Of a DNA stretch of 62,383 nt, positions 42,930 to 51,701 are shown one piece after another; positions within the stretch are counted from its first letter, which is position 1, and each line of letters opens with the position of its first letter. Origin of the DNA: Bradyrhizobium sp. (GTDB taxonomy: Bacteria; Pseudomonadota; Alphaproteobacteria; Rhizobiales; Xanthobacteraceae); assembly GCA_028290305.1 (NCBI GenBank), contig JAQGKC010000469.1, forward strand, positions 1-62,383. The letters are read 5' to 3'. Under the pieces are notes generated by a model. The model was not told the DNA's origin, made no database searches, and saw nothing but the letters and a program-made list of their open reading frames with translations. The position numbers and the translations under genes were made by a program.

Positions 42930-45470
42930 TCAATCGTTCTCGATTGAAAACGCAGCTGGCTTCTGTCCGGAAAGCCAAGTTTGCCACATCCGCGCATAGG
43001 CCGCTTCAATATTTCCGCTCAATTTTGGCAGATCAAACAAGGAACTGGCGCTGCGGTTTTTCTCCAGTTTTTGTCGCAGCGCGATCAAGCGATCCGGAGC
43101 GCGTCCCAAAGCCAGCGCCGTCCGTTCATATTCTTCGAGCGATCCCGTGACGAGTTCCGGCATGCCGATCGCCGTCAGAAGGCTGCCCGCGACACGGCCC
43201 GCGAAGGTGTCTCTGCTGCAGGTCAGGACCGGCAATCCGGCCCACAGCGCATCGCTGGCTGTGGTGTGCGCGTTGCAGGGCAACGTGTCGAGAAACAGAT
43301 CGGCATGTCGGTGACGCCCGAGATGCTCGGCGGATGGAACGATCGGAGCAAAGATCAAGCGGCTGGAGTCCGCGCCGCGTTTTTCGGCTTCCATACGCAA
43401 ATTGCCTTTGACCAGTTCGTTGGTCTCCAGCAACCACAAAATGCTGCCGGGAACCGAGCGCAGCAGGCGCATCCAGATATCGAAAAAGGCCGGCGAGATC
43501 TTGTAACTGTTGTTGAAACTGCAAAACACCAGCCCATCGGCGGGCAGCCCACACGCCTGTCGCGAAATATCTTTCGCCACGTCGCGCCTTCGGTCGTTCA
43601 CCTGATAGCTGCCCGGAAGGTGAACGAGCCTTTCCGAAAAGAAAGGCTGCTGGGTGCTCGGCACAACGAACGGATCGACGATGATGTAGTCGATGAAATC
43701 CGCCCCCATGGTGGCAGGATATCCCAAATAACTCACCTGCACCGGCGCCGGACGATGGGCTGATATCGCCGGCCGCGCGTGATGGGTATAGCCCTTGAGA
43801 TCGATCAGGATGTCGACCTTGTCGGCATGGATAAGCCCCGCGGCATCGCGGTGTGACAGGGCGCGAATGTCGACAAAGCGGTCGAACGCGGATTCAAGCC
43901 GCGCGCGCATCGGGCTTTTGTCATCGGGGCCATAGGAATATGCGACCACCTCGAAGCGGTCACGATCGTGCAATTCGAACAATTCGGCCGTGAGCTGCGC
44001 TGTGGCGTGCTGATGATAATCAGCGGATAAATAGCCAAGACGAATGCGTCCTCTCTCGACGGAGGCCCCGCGATCAAAGACGTGATCAAACACGGCCTGC
44101 CGCGGTGGGCTGATCGGCCCGATCCAGTGCTGGGCACAGATCAGTTGATCCGACGCGGTCGCCGGGGTTGAAAGCAGGTAGAACGGCGGAACGCGAGTTC
44201 CGGCCCGCACCATCTCGATCAGCTTTTTTTGCTCAGCTTCGTAGTCGTCCCACGCGCAGGCCTGGGCACGGTGATAAACCAGTTGGCTGAACGCATCGGC
44301 GTCATCGGGCCGAAGACGCAAGGCGTTGCGATAGGCCGAGATCGCTTCGGCCAAATTGCCGCGTTCCCGCCAGGCGTTTCCGAGATTGTAGTAGACTTCC
44401 GGGAAATCGGGCTTGCACCTCAACGCCTGTTCAAACGCCGCCAACGCTTCGTCGAGGTATCCCTGCGAAAGTAACGCCGTGCCCATATTGTTGTGTGCAT
44501 CGGCGTGAGCCGGCATTAGTTCGATTAGCCGGTGGTAGAGATCGACGGCCTCGCCTGTGCGTCCGAGTTCCTGAAGCACGATACCGGCATTGTTGATCGC
44601 ATCGGCGTAATCCTTTCGGAGTCCGACCGCATCGCCATAAGCCGCCAGCGCCTCCTCCAGTCTGGCCTGCTGCTGCAGCACGGTAGCGCGATTGTAAAAC
44701 GCCTCTGCGTAGCCCGCTTTCAGCCCGATGGCATTTCCGAAAGCCGCCAGCGCCTCGTCGAGGCGGCCCTGGTCCTTCAAGACAGTTCCCAGGTTGTTGT
44801 GGGCGACGGCAATCCCGGGGTTGAGCGCAATAACCCGTCGATACGCGGCTTCGGCGCCATCCAGTTCATGCTTCTGATGTAGCACGACACCGAGATTGAA
44901 TTGGGCCTCTGCGTAGGCAGGCCTCAGCTTTACCGCCTCGTTATAGGCTGAGGCCGCCTGGTCGAGCTTGCCTTGCATCTGAAGCAGCACGCCGAAATTG
45001 TTGTGAGCTTCGGCGTAATCGGGTTTCGCCGCAATCGCAGAGCGGTAGCACGCCATCGCCTGTTCGAGGTTGCCTTGCTGCTTGAGGGCGTTGCCAAGCG
45101 CGAGATAGGCTTCGGCATAATTTGGTTTGAGTTTTATGGCCTGACGGTGAGCGGCAATGGCATCTGCCAGCCTGCCCTGCTGCAGCAACAAGGATCCAAG
45201 ATTGTTGTAACCTGCCGGATCATTCGGCCGCAGCTTGATCACTTGGCGAAACAACCGCTCTGCGCCTGCGAGATCGCCCTGCTGAGCGGCGATGATGGCG
45301 AGATTGCCATAGGCAGCGGCGTTGGCAGGATCGATGCTCAGGACCGAAGCATAAAGCCGCTGCGCATCTCCGATCGAGCCCCTGCGTTGCGCGGCAAGGG
45401 CATTTTCCAATAGCTGTTCCGGCGTCGAATGTCCCACAGCGTCGTTCGTTCTCAAGCCAACCCGCAGCAT
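42930..45470 (-). CDS. TPR/SPY-type O-GlcNAc-transferase-like protein (GT41)
   Basis: This 846-residue protein begins MLRVGLRTNDAVGHSTPEQL. About eleven TPRs follow over residues 25-400 (for example LKPNYAEAYLALGNALKQQG and RPAYAEAQFNLGVVLHQKHE). The C-terminal half matches the bacterial SPY/OGT family: RIRLGYLSADYHQHATAQLT, KVDILIDLKGYTHHARPAIS, APVQVSYLGYPATMGADFID, RLVHLPGSYQVND, FCSFNNSYKISPAFFDIWMR and LPCNAHTTASDALWAGLPVL. These transfer sugars to Ser/Thr in the cytosol or to envelope partners. It starts exactly where the preceding small gene stops and is probably translationally coupled to it. Confidence 0.9.
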   Translation of the reverse strand: MLRVGLRTNDAVGHSTPEQLLENALAAQRRGSIGDAQRLYASVLSIDPANAAAYGNLAIIAAQQGDLAGAERLFRQVIKLRPNDPAGYNNLGSLLLQQGRLADAIAAHRQAIKLKPNYAEAYLALGNALKQQGNLEQAMACYRSAIAAKPDYAEAHNNFGVLLQMQGKLDQAASAYNEAVKLRPAYAEAQFNLGVVLHQKHELDGAEAAYRRVIALNPGIAVAHNNLGTVLKDQGRLDEALAAFGNAIGLKAGYAEAFYNRATVLQQQARLEEALAAYGDAVGLRKDYADAINNAGIVLQELGRTGEAVDLYHRLIELMPAHADAHNNMGTALLSQGYLDEALAAFEQALRCKPDFPEVYYNLGNAWRERGNLAEAISAYRNALRLRPDDADAFSQLVYHRAQACAWDDYEAEQKKLIEMVRAGTRVPPFYLLSTPATASDQLICAQHWIGPISPPRQAVFDHVFDRGASVERGRIRLGYLSADYHQHATAQLTAELFELHDRDRFEVVAYSYGPDDKSPMRARLESAFDRFVDIRALSHRDAAGLIHADKVDILIDLKGYTHHARPAISAHRPAPVQVSYLGYPATMGADFIDYIIVDPFVVPSTQQPFFSERLVHLPGSYQVNDRRRDVAKDISRQACGLPADGLVFCSFNNSYKISPAFFDIWMRLLRSVPGSILWLLETNELVKGNLRMEAEKRGADSSRLIFAPIVPSAEHLGRHRHADLFLDTLPCNAHTTASDALWAGLPVLTCSRDTFAGRVAGSLLTAIGMPELVTGSLEEYERTALALGRAPDRLIALRQKLEKNRSASSLFDLPKLSGNIEAAYARMWQTWLSGQKPAAFSIEND

Positions 45471-45794
45471 TCACTCGCGCTGCCGATAGTTAGTGTATTG
45501 GATATCGAAACTCGTTGCGCCATAGAGCTTCACATAGAGAATTGGACCGGCAAGCTTGACTTCGTCAATCGAGCGAGGCCCCTTGAACAGGGTTCCGTCC
45601 TTCTCATGGCCGGCTGCATAGATGACGGCCTGCCCCGTCGGCGGCGTAAGCGTTACAATCATCGTCACGACGGTTGCCGATTCAGGAATGTATTTCGACA
45701 CGTTGACCTGGATCGGTGCCGGATCGACCGGCGCGTCGGGCGGAACTTCGGCCTGCGCAACTTGCATAATGGCTGGCGGCGGTTGCATATCCAT
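45471..45794 (-). CDS. Small beta-rich hypothetical protein coupled to the TPR gene
   Basis: The 107-residue product starts MDMQPPPAIMQVAQAEVPPD (ATG 45794 with AGGGAACGTGACG upstream). Beta-strand-like segments follow: IQVNVSKYIPESATVVTMIV, TGQAVIYAAGHEKDGTLFKG and YVKLYGATSFDIQYTNYR. It has no signal peptide, cysteine or membrane helix. Its TGA directly abuts the ATG of the 846-residue TPR/OGT-like gene, so both are one operon. It might be the substrate or accessory factor of that enzyme. This is context only, and the family is unknown to me. Confidence 0.7.
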   Translation of the reverse strand: MDMQPPPAIMQVAQAEVPPDAPVDPAPIQVNVSKYIPESATVVTMIVTLTPPTGQAVIYAAGHEKDGTLFKGPRSIDEVKLAGPILYVKLYGATSFDIQYTNYRQRE

Positions 45795-45941
45795 CGTCAC
45801 GTTCCCTGTCACACTTGCTACTCTACCAAGATCTATCTTGCCGGGAGTTTGGTAAAATCAATTTTTCAGGGCTTTTCACGATCGCCATTCGACTTCCAAT
45901 CGCGATTTGAGTCGATCGAAACAAATCGCTTAAAACGAGAA

Positions 45942-45969
45942 AAGGGGGACTCGTCATCAAGTCCCCCTT
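45942..45969 (-). terminator. Terminator downstream of the porin gene
   Basis: A perfect 10-bp stem AAGGGGGACT/AGTCCCCCTT with an eight-base loop lies 33 bases after the porin stop on the minus strand. It is followed in that direction by TTTCTCGTTTTAAG, so it is a good rho-independent terminator for the porin transcript. Confidence 0.8.
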
Positions 45970-46001
45970 CATCCGGTATTCGTTAGCGCTTTCGTTACCG
46001 C

Positions 46002-47636
46002 TCAGAAGTTGAACGTCATCCCTGTGGTGGCAGCACTGATTGTCGCGCCGCCGATGGTGTTGTTGCCAGCATCGCGCGTGCAGACCTGATAGCCATGGCC
46101 GCTCGCACCAAGGCAGTAGTGCGCGCCCTGACCCTGAGTGAGCATTGATCCAACAACGTACCAACTGGCCCAATCGTTGAAGTAGTAACGGGCGCCGATC
46201 GCATATTGGCTGGCGGAATCGTCGACCAGATTTCCTTGCACCGTTGCCAGGGGTGCAAGGACGGGATCGTTGACGCTCAACATCGCGGGGTTGCCCGGAG
46301 TTTTGAAGGCGTGGGCGTAAGACGCGCTCAAGGCCCACTTCCCGATGTACTGGGTCGCGCTCGCGAACACGCCATCGCGCGAGCGCTCGTTGAACGGCTG
46401 TTCGATTGGAGTCACTTCGCGCCGTATCCATTCATAGAAGGCGTTTAACTGAAGATCGCCCAGGCCATCGTTGAAGCGATAGCCACCGCCCACCTTTGCG
46501 GCCCATTCGTTGTGGACGCCTGTCAAGACCTGGGAGCCGTCGGCCAGGAAGACCGGAGCAACCAGGCCTGGTTCAAGCCCGTCGTCGCCCTGACGGTTGA
46601 CGCCCTCATGGAGTTCGTAAGCGGCAATCGCCGTGAACGGACCGTTCTTGTAGTTCAAAGCAGCGCTATAGGCATTGCCGTAGGAACCGTCGGTGCAACC
46701 GTTGCCGCCGATGTTACCCGCAACGGCACCGCCCGTGCCCGGGAAATTGCTGCCGCTGCCACGGGTCGACGCGCCGTTGCATTGGAAATAATCGCCGAAC
46801 GAATAATCGCTGTTATCCTTGGCATAGTTCTGACCTGGCGAAATCAACGCGCTGAACTGGAAGCCATTGAAGATCGGCGATTCGTACCAGACCGCGTGAT
46901 TCATACGCCAATCGAATTCGGCCCGGTTGTCTCCGCCGGTATTGCCCATGATCGAGTTATAATCGCCGAGGGTTCGCGAGAATGGATCCATCGCGGCTGT
47001 GCTTTTCTTGTACGGCGTATCGGTCTTGCCGGCCTTGACGGCGCCCCATGGTCCCTCCACCCCTAAAAAGCTGTCGCGCGTCCCAAATGATGCGCGCTCG
47101 GTTGGGGCTGCCGCTATATCTACTTGAGATTCCAATTGCGCCACGACCGCCATGCCGTCCCAGCCATACGGCGCAAGGTTATGCCTGACACGAATACCGA
47201 AACTCGAAATATTGCTCGAGACTCCGAGCTTCGTTCCCTGATCGTAAACTGACGGATTAAAGACGTCCGCGGATAAATCGATGGATCCGTAAAGCGTAAC
47301 CGTCGTGTTGTCGATCAACGGTCCCAAAGGACCCGCTTTTACCGGAATGCCGCCAATTGTCGGGCCGGGCGGCGGCACAGGCGCCGGCGAAGTCGCGACG
47401 GCCGCGTGCAGAACCGGGTTGCCTTTGAATTTGCTTGGATCGGCAGCGACCGGCGCGGCGGCGATCGGCTTCGCAGCCGACAAGCTCCGAACTTTCTGTC
47501 GCAGCTCGGCGTTTTCCTTTTCGATCTTGTCTAGTCGCGCCATCACGTCGTCGAGGGTCGCAGCTTTCGCCGCGCCGCCAAACGACATCAGGCAAAGGGC
47601 AGCACAGGCCGTCCCCGAAAGAAACTTGTTCCTCAT
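46002..47636 (-). CDS. Outer-membrane porin (Rhizobiales type)
   Basis: This 544-residue protein has a signal peptide (MRNKFLSGTACAALCLMSFG), a short coiled-coil-like segment (DDVMARLDKIEKENAELRQK) and a Pro/Ala linker (PAPVPPPGPTIGGIPV). A long trimeric porin barrel follows: TVTLYGSIDLSADVF, FLGVEGPWGAVKAGKTDTPY and WRMNHAVWYESPIFNGFQFS, with the terminal Phe of GMTFNF, which is required for BamA-mediated assembly. The coiled N-terminus may anchor to peptidoglycan. It is a general diffusion porin. The upstream region 47637-47986 is AT-rich and holds the promoter; the gene ends at a strong hairpin. Confidence 0.93.
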   Translation of the reverse strand: MRNKFLSGTACAALCLMSFGGAAKAATLDDVMARLDKIEKENAELRQKVRSLSAAKPIAAAPVAADPSKFKGNPVLHAAVATSPAPVPPPGPTIGGIPVKAGPLGPLIDNTTVTLYGSIDLSADVFNPSVYDQGTKLGVSSNISSFGIRVRHNLAPYGWDGMAVVAQLESQVDIAAAPTERASFGTRDSFLGVEGPWGAVKAGKTDTPYKKSTAAMDPFSRTLGDYNSIMGNTGGDNRAEFDWRMNHAVWYESPIFNGFQFSALISPGQNYAKDNSDYSFGDYFQCNGASTRGSGSNFPGTGGAVAGNIGGNGCTDGSYGNAYSAALNYKNGPFTAIAAYELHEGVNRQGDDGLEPGLVAPVFLADGSQVLTGVHNEWAAKVGGGYRFNDGLGDLQLNAFYEWIRREVTPIEQPFNERSRDGVFASATQYIGKWALSASYAHAFKTPGNPAMLSVNDPVLAPLATVQGNLVDDSASQYAIGARYYFNDWASWYVVGSMLTQGQGAHYCLGASGHGYQVCTRDAGNNTIGGATISAATTGMTFNF

Positions 47637-47986
47637 GGCATTTCCCCACGCTTTGAGCCGGATTCAACTTCCGGGCGAAGGGAGCCTATTGTATACCAAA
47701 TGCCAAAGAACAGTCCCTAACGGGCAGTTAATGAAATATTGGTAAGGTGTCGCAAAAATGGTACATTGATACTGTTGCGGTGCAGCAATTTGTCGCAGTT
47801 TCAGCAATTGTACGGGATTTCGAGCTGCAAACGCTTGGTTGGCTTGTATTCCAGCCGGTTCCAAGGTGGTCGGCGCCTCTGGACGCATGTTCGGATGGCG
47901 ACATTATACAATTTATAGTTGCAACAAGGACGCGGCACTCCATCGCAAGTCCTGTTCAATGAGATCAGGCCGGATGGATCAACCGT
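47637..47986. other. Promoter region of the porin gene
   Basis: No gene is supported. The sequence is lower in GC than its surroundings, with several AT-rich hexamers (TTGGTAAGG, TATACAATTTATAG), and probably carries the porin promoter and a long 5' leader. Confidence 0.45.
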
Positions 47987-48511
47987 TCATTCTGCCCATG
48001 GCTTTTCGCCACGCCCGATGCGTTCAGAAATCTCGGCCTGAAAAGCCGGTGGACCGAAGGCAAACCAATCCTCTTCCACTTGATAGATCAGCAGCCGCTT
48101 TTTTTCCGAACTGAACTTCATCAGCCAGTCCAGCGCCTTTTTCTTCGGACGGTCGCCAGCCGCAACCACCACGTCGACCGGCAGACCGTGCCAGATGAAA
48201 TTGGCCGCCAGCATGATCATGTCGGATTTGTCCGGGCGCATCCATTCAGGCAGCGGACTTGAGGCGGCAAGCCATCCGCAAATGAATTCGCGGCACGGAT
48301 GCTGGGGGCGTTCTTCGTAAATTGAACAGTGATGCTCGATGCTGAACGGGCACGGATCCCCCCGCCGGACCCGATGTCCGCGTACTTCGATCTGCAGCCA
48401 GCCATCGCAGCACGCCGTGCAGTTTCCACAGGTTCTCGGAGGTTGATGGTTCAATTGACAAGGACCGATGATGAATCCTGGGCCGGATGTTCGCTGAATA
48501 CGGCCGCACAC
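47987..48511 (-). CDS. YkgJ-like cysteine-cluster protein
   Basis: The product is about 174 residues. The N-terminal half has the cysteine-cluster pattern of the YkgJ/DUF3109-type family: TCGNCTACCDGW, then DPCPFSIEHHCSIYEERPQH, PCREFICGW. Such CxxCxxCC sets bind zinc or an Fe-S cluster. The rest (PEWMRPDKSDMIMLAANF, WLMKFSSEKKRLLIYQVEED) is globular. The open frame starts with GTG 48511 and its first 20 residues look non-native; a TTG at 48454 is an alternative. Neighbours give no clue to the role. Confidence 0.7.
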   Translation of the reverse strand: MCGRIQRTSGPGFIIGPCQLNHQPPRTCGNCTACCDGWLQIEVRGHRVRRGDPCPFSIEHHCSIYEERPQHPCREFICGWLAASSPLPEWMRPDKSDMIMLAANFIWHGLPVDVVVAAGDRPKKKALDWLMKFSSEKKRLLIYQVEEDWFAFGPPAFQAEISERIGRGEKPWAE

Positions 48512-48845
48512 GCAAGAAAGCTGAAGCTGCGCGCTCGAAATACCGCCCCGATAGGTTCAACTCTTTCACGGCTCGCATCCCGATCAAACCTGAATGGCCC
48601 ATCGATAAAAGCCCGGTCAACTTCACCGGAACAAAGTTCTTACCAGCGCATTTGCTCGACGAGGCCGTCACCCGCCGTTCAACACGGCGTCGTCGCGGAT
48701 AGCCAAAGGTCTTTGACCCGCTGTTCAAAACGAGCGCACGCGCGGATAGCCAGCGGATAGCCAAAGGTGGCGGCCTCATTGCACTTCATCACCTTGCGCT
48801 CGGAGACGGCCGGGCAAAGGATCGCAGCTTAGAGAGCACCGGCAA
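48512..48845. other. Intergenic stretch with a doubtful small frame
   Basis: A plus-strand frame 48487-48702 encodes 71 residues containing RIPIKPEWPIDKSPVNFTGT and KFLPAHLLDEA, which look protein-like, but its start overlaps the YkgJ gene and it has no domain, so I leave it uncalled. Short repeated pieces (CGCGGATAGCCA twice near 48700-48760, AGCCAAAGGT twice) indicate a local duplication. Confidence 0.35.
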
Positions 48846-49106
48846 GTGAGCATCGAGACACCCGAACCGATCCCCCAACCCGGCGTGGCGGAACGCGCCA
48901 TCGATACCGCGACCGACGTGTCTCGCACGATCGCGGAAGTCTCCGCGGCACTTCAGGCCGCGGTCGACCAGCTAAGCCACGCCATTGCGACGGCGCGGCA
49001 GCCAGGAAAGCCGCTGTCGACCATCAGCGCCATTACCCGCGAAGCTCCGCTCGCCAGCCTGTTCGTCGCATTCCTGTTCGGCGTAGCGGTGGCGCGCCGG
49101 CACTAG
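48846..49106 (+). CDS. Small tail-anchored hypothetical protein
   Basis: This 86-residue protein starts at GTG 48846 (GAGAGCACCGGCAA upstream). An Ala/Ser/Thr-rich helical N-terminal part (ERAIDTATDVSRTIAEVSAA) follows, with a C-terminal membrane anchor (LASLFVAFLFGVAVARRH). The layout resembles the C-terminal half of DUF883/YqjD-like ribosome- or membrane-associated proteins, though the match is not close enough to name it. Confidence 0.55.
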   Translation: MSIETPEPIPQPGVAERAIDTATDVSRTIAEVSAALQAAVDQLSHAIATARQPGKPLSTISAITREAPLASLFVAFLFGVAVARRH

Positions 49107-49131
49107 ATCCTCGATAGCAGGACCCCGCTGG

Positions 49132-49368
49132 CTATTTCAGGCAGCGCTTTGCCTCCTCGATTTTTGATTCCGACACACCATGGCTGCGCGCCCATTGCTC
49201 CGCGGCGGCTTCGCCATAAAGTTTTACAGCCTCGCGCACGGCCGGACACGCCACACGGCTTAACAATGCAAACCGATGATTAGGGGTGTTTTGTGCTGGG
49301 GCGTTGTTTTCTGCGCCATGAGCTTCCGTGCATAGGACGAGGGCCATGCAGAGGATCGTTGCTTTCAT
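49132..49368 (-). CDS. Small secreted hypothetical protein
   Basis: This 78-residue protein has signal peptide MKATILCMALVLCTEAHGAE. The mature part has a Cys pair (ACPAVREAVKLYGEAAAEQW and a final KRCLK) that would form one disulfide. Similar small exported proteins with a C...C pair around a helical segment are seen in Bradyrhizobium. No function is known. Confidence 0.6.
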   Translation of the reverse strand: MKATILCMALVLCTEAHGAENNAPAQNTPNHRFALLSRVACPAVREAVKLYGEAAAEQWARSHGVSESKIEEAKRCLK

Positions 49369-49756
49369 TAAGCCACCGGAGCGTTCTGAATCCGCAAATC
49401 GATTCAGAAAGTGAGAAGGAGGGTGTTTGGGGAAAGGACGTCATCCGCGGCGGAGGCGATGTACTTTCACCGAAGACAGTCTCCCGCGATTGCCGCACCT
49501 TTATGTCCGATAGGCGACATTGGTGTGAGCATGGAACTGAACCCAGAGCCGCGCGGAACCGTGGAACTTACAACCTGGTCCGAATTCCTAGATGCACGGG
49601 AGATGAAAATAATGATCTCGGTCAGGAACCGGACATAGCCAAAACGCTTAGTTCAGAAGTGTCAGCGTTCGGCTATCTGGTTGCTGACCGGTGTCGGCCA
49701 ATCTGGCCGCGTTACACTCTTCGAGCAGGGAATATAGATAACTCAAGGAGGCGCTC
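49369..49756. other. Intergenic stretch, no supported gene
   Basis: Open frames on the plus strand here have Cys/Arg-rich, non-protein-like composition and no start signals. The end of the stretch carries the AAGGAGGCGCTC ribosome binding site of the next gene. Confidence 0.4.
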
Positions 49757-50029
49757 ATGCCCGGCATGAGAAGCGATCGCGCCCGTGCGCGCGCCAGGGA
49801 TTTGCTGGCCACGACCTATCCCATTCCCGAGGACTCTGAGTTCTACCGTCTACGCGAACTGGCCATTGATTATATCCAAGAAGCGGACCGGCTGGAGGCC
49901 GGAAACAGGGGCCGCGTGGTTGAATCCGATGAGCTGATCTCGGCCACGCTGGATGCCGTAGCGAGGGATTATTTCTCGCATGCCGTGGTTCGCGCTGTAT
50001 CGCGTAGAGAGCGGGAGGAGAAAAAGTAA
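49757..50029 (+). CDS. Small helical hypothetical protein
   Basis: The 90-residue cytosolic product starts MPGMRSDRARARARDLLATT and contains SEFYRLRELAIDYIQEADRL and a basic tail REREEKK. An excellent AAGGAGGCGCTC precedes the ATG. It is probably alpha-helical and charged. No domain is recognised, and there is no operon partner. Confidence 0.6.
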   Translation: MPGMRSDRARARARDLLATTYPIPEDSEFYRLRELAIDYIQEADRLEAGNRGRVVESDELISATLDAVARDYFSHAVVRAVSRREREEKK

Positions 50030-50124
50030 GCGAGCCGGCAGGCGCGGGCGGCATCTAATTTAATTATTTGCCCGGCCAGCATTGCTTCGCCGAACAGATG
50101 AGACAGGCGTGCCACCGCCTGCGC

Positions 50125-50476
50125 TCAGATCGACGTTTCCGATGTAACCAGTCCGAGCATCACCATCAGCCGCAGCGCGGTCAGGCTGATCGCGAGCGCA
50201 GCGAACCCGGCAAGAAATTTTCCCATCAACAACGCGTCACGGTAGCTCGGCTGCGCCGGGATACCTGTGACCGAGAGCTGGTATCGCTCCGGTCCAAGCC
50301 CGTAATTTTGCAGGCGCAACGGAATGTTGTCGTGGTGCCGGGCCTTACGTGACCGCCAGATAATCGACCATCAGGTAAAGGCTTTTGATGTCGCGCGGGG
50401 TTTCCGCGGCGTTAACCTTCGGGACGATCAATCCAGCAGCGAAAGCAAGGAAGGGGGCGAGACAAAGCGCCCGCAT
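50125..50476 (-). pseudogene. Truncated and frameshifted NEW3-domain-type gene
   Basis: From ATG 50476, preceded by AGGAG at good distance, the minus strand encodes a signal peptide (MRALCLAPFLAFAAGLIVPK, then [19 protein letters not shown]). The frame stops at TAA after AVT. With one base added there and one more a few codons on, the protein continues as [20 protein letters not shown] and [11 protein letters not shown], which is the first NEW3/COG1470-type repeat of a rhizobial exported protein. After that the text jumps to a membrane segment ([20 protein letters not shown]) that does not belong to the repeat. About 350 residues of the usual protein are therefore missing. Confidence 0.65.
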
Positions 50477-50774
50477 CGCGAGCACTCCTGTTTATTTGTT
50501 TATTGGGCCGGTTAGGAGTTATGTCGCGCTTCGATCACACCGAACAAAACCGCGGCGATGGAGGCGCTGGAATTAGCGAGCCGATCGTGACAAAATATGT
50601 ACAAAGTTTCGCAGAATTTTGGGCTGCGATTGCGACTGAGTGATTGCAAGGCTTTCTGCAGCAATTTGTCACGGAGCAAGCTTTCTTAAATTTAATGCGC
50701 GCCACAAGGCGCTCACCTCAACCAATCCATGGTTCGACGCCATCGTTGAATCAAAAGTGATCAGGACGGAAACG

Positions 50775-51614
50775 ATGAAGAGGGCGATCGCCATTTTTTT
50801 CTGCGTCTGCGCGCTCGCGGGCGCCGTGTACTTTAGTATTAGCAAGTGGGGCATCCAGCACGAGACGCTCAATCTGTTCGACGCTACGCGGCAGCGGCCC
50901 GTTTCCGTGGACCTTGCCGTGCGACGCGATTACAGGATGAAGGCGGATGCCGGTTTGTCGAAACTGCCGGTCGCGATCATCAGCAACGGCAATACCGTCA
51001 AGAACACAGAATACTCCTTCCTCGCCAACGTCCTTGCAGCGCGGGGATATCTGGTTGCGAGCATCCAGCAGGACCTGCCGACCGACCCGCCTTTGATGAC
51101 CAAGGTTGGAATGCCTTACGTCGGCCGGCGCGAGGTGTATGAACGCGGCGAAGCAAATATTCTGTTCGTGCTTGGGCAATTGAAAAAATTGCAACCCAAT
51201 GCGGACTACGATCATCTGACGCTGGTGGGACATTCCAATGGCGGCGACATTTCGATGTACTACGCCAAAAATCATCCTGAGACGGTAGCGAAGGTTATCA
51301 CGCTCGATAATTTGCGGGTCCCGTTCGTGCTCAGCGACAAGCTGAAGATTCTGTCGTTCCGCTCAAAAGACCCGAATTTCAAAACCGATCCCGGCGTGCT
51401 GCCGGACGCCAAGAAAGCCAAGGAAGACGGCATCGATATCGTCAACACGAAATTTCAGCACACCGACATGAGCGACCGGGGTCCTGATTCCGTCAAGGAA
51501 ACGATTCAAGCCACCCTCGACCATTTTCTGAGCGATAGTAGCAGCAGTGAATTGTCGCCGGCACCTACCGACAAGCCGCTCATTTCCACCCTCGGACCGG
51601 GCCCTTATCCTTAG
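50775..51614 (+). CDS. Exported alpha/beta-hydrolase
   Basis: This protein of about 279 residues has an N-terminal hydrophobic anchor (MKRAIAIFFCVCALAGAVYF). The hydrolase core has the nucleophile elbow LVGHSNGGDIS, an oxyanion-type region SNGNTVKNTEY and a C-terminal His in FQHTDMSDRGPD. A Ser/Pro-rich tail ends the protein. ATG 50775 follows GGACGGAAACG. The substrate is unknown; relatives include esterases and dienelactone hydrolase-like proteins. It is isolated from its neighbours and ends at a strong terminator. Confidence 0.82.
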   Translation: MKRAIAIFFCVCALAGAVYFSISKWGIQHETLNLFDATRQRPVSVDLAVRRDYRMKADAGLSKLPVAIISNGNTVKNTEYSFLANVLAARGYLVASIQQDLPTDPPLMTKVGMPYVGRREVYERGEANILFVLGQLKKLQPNADYDHLTLVGHSNGGDISMYYAKNHPETVAKVITLDNLRVPFVLSDKLKILSFRSKDPNFKTDPGVLPDAKKAKEDGIDIVNTKFQHTDMSDRGPDSVKETIQATLDHFLSDSSSSELSPAPTDKPLISTLGPGPYP

Positions 51615-51627
51615 AGCCTGACTCGAA

Positions 51628-51658
51628 AGGGCAGAACGGGTATCCCACGTTCTGCCCT
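51628..51658. terminator. Bidirectional rho-independent terminator
   Basis: A perfect 11-bp stem AGGGCAGAACG/CGTTCTGCCCT with a nine-base loop lies 14 bases after the hydrolase stop. It is followed by GTTCGCTTTTTCGCTTTC. It lies between convergent genes and may serve both. Confidence 0.85.
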
Positions 51659-51701
51659 GTTCGCTTTTTCGCTTTCTTTATGAATTCATCGCCGCGCAGA
51701 G

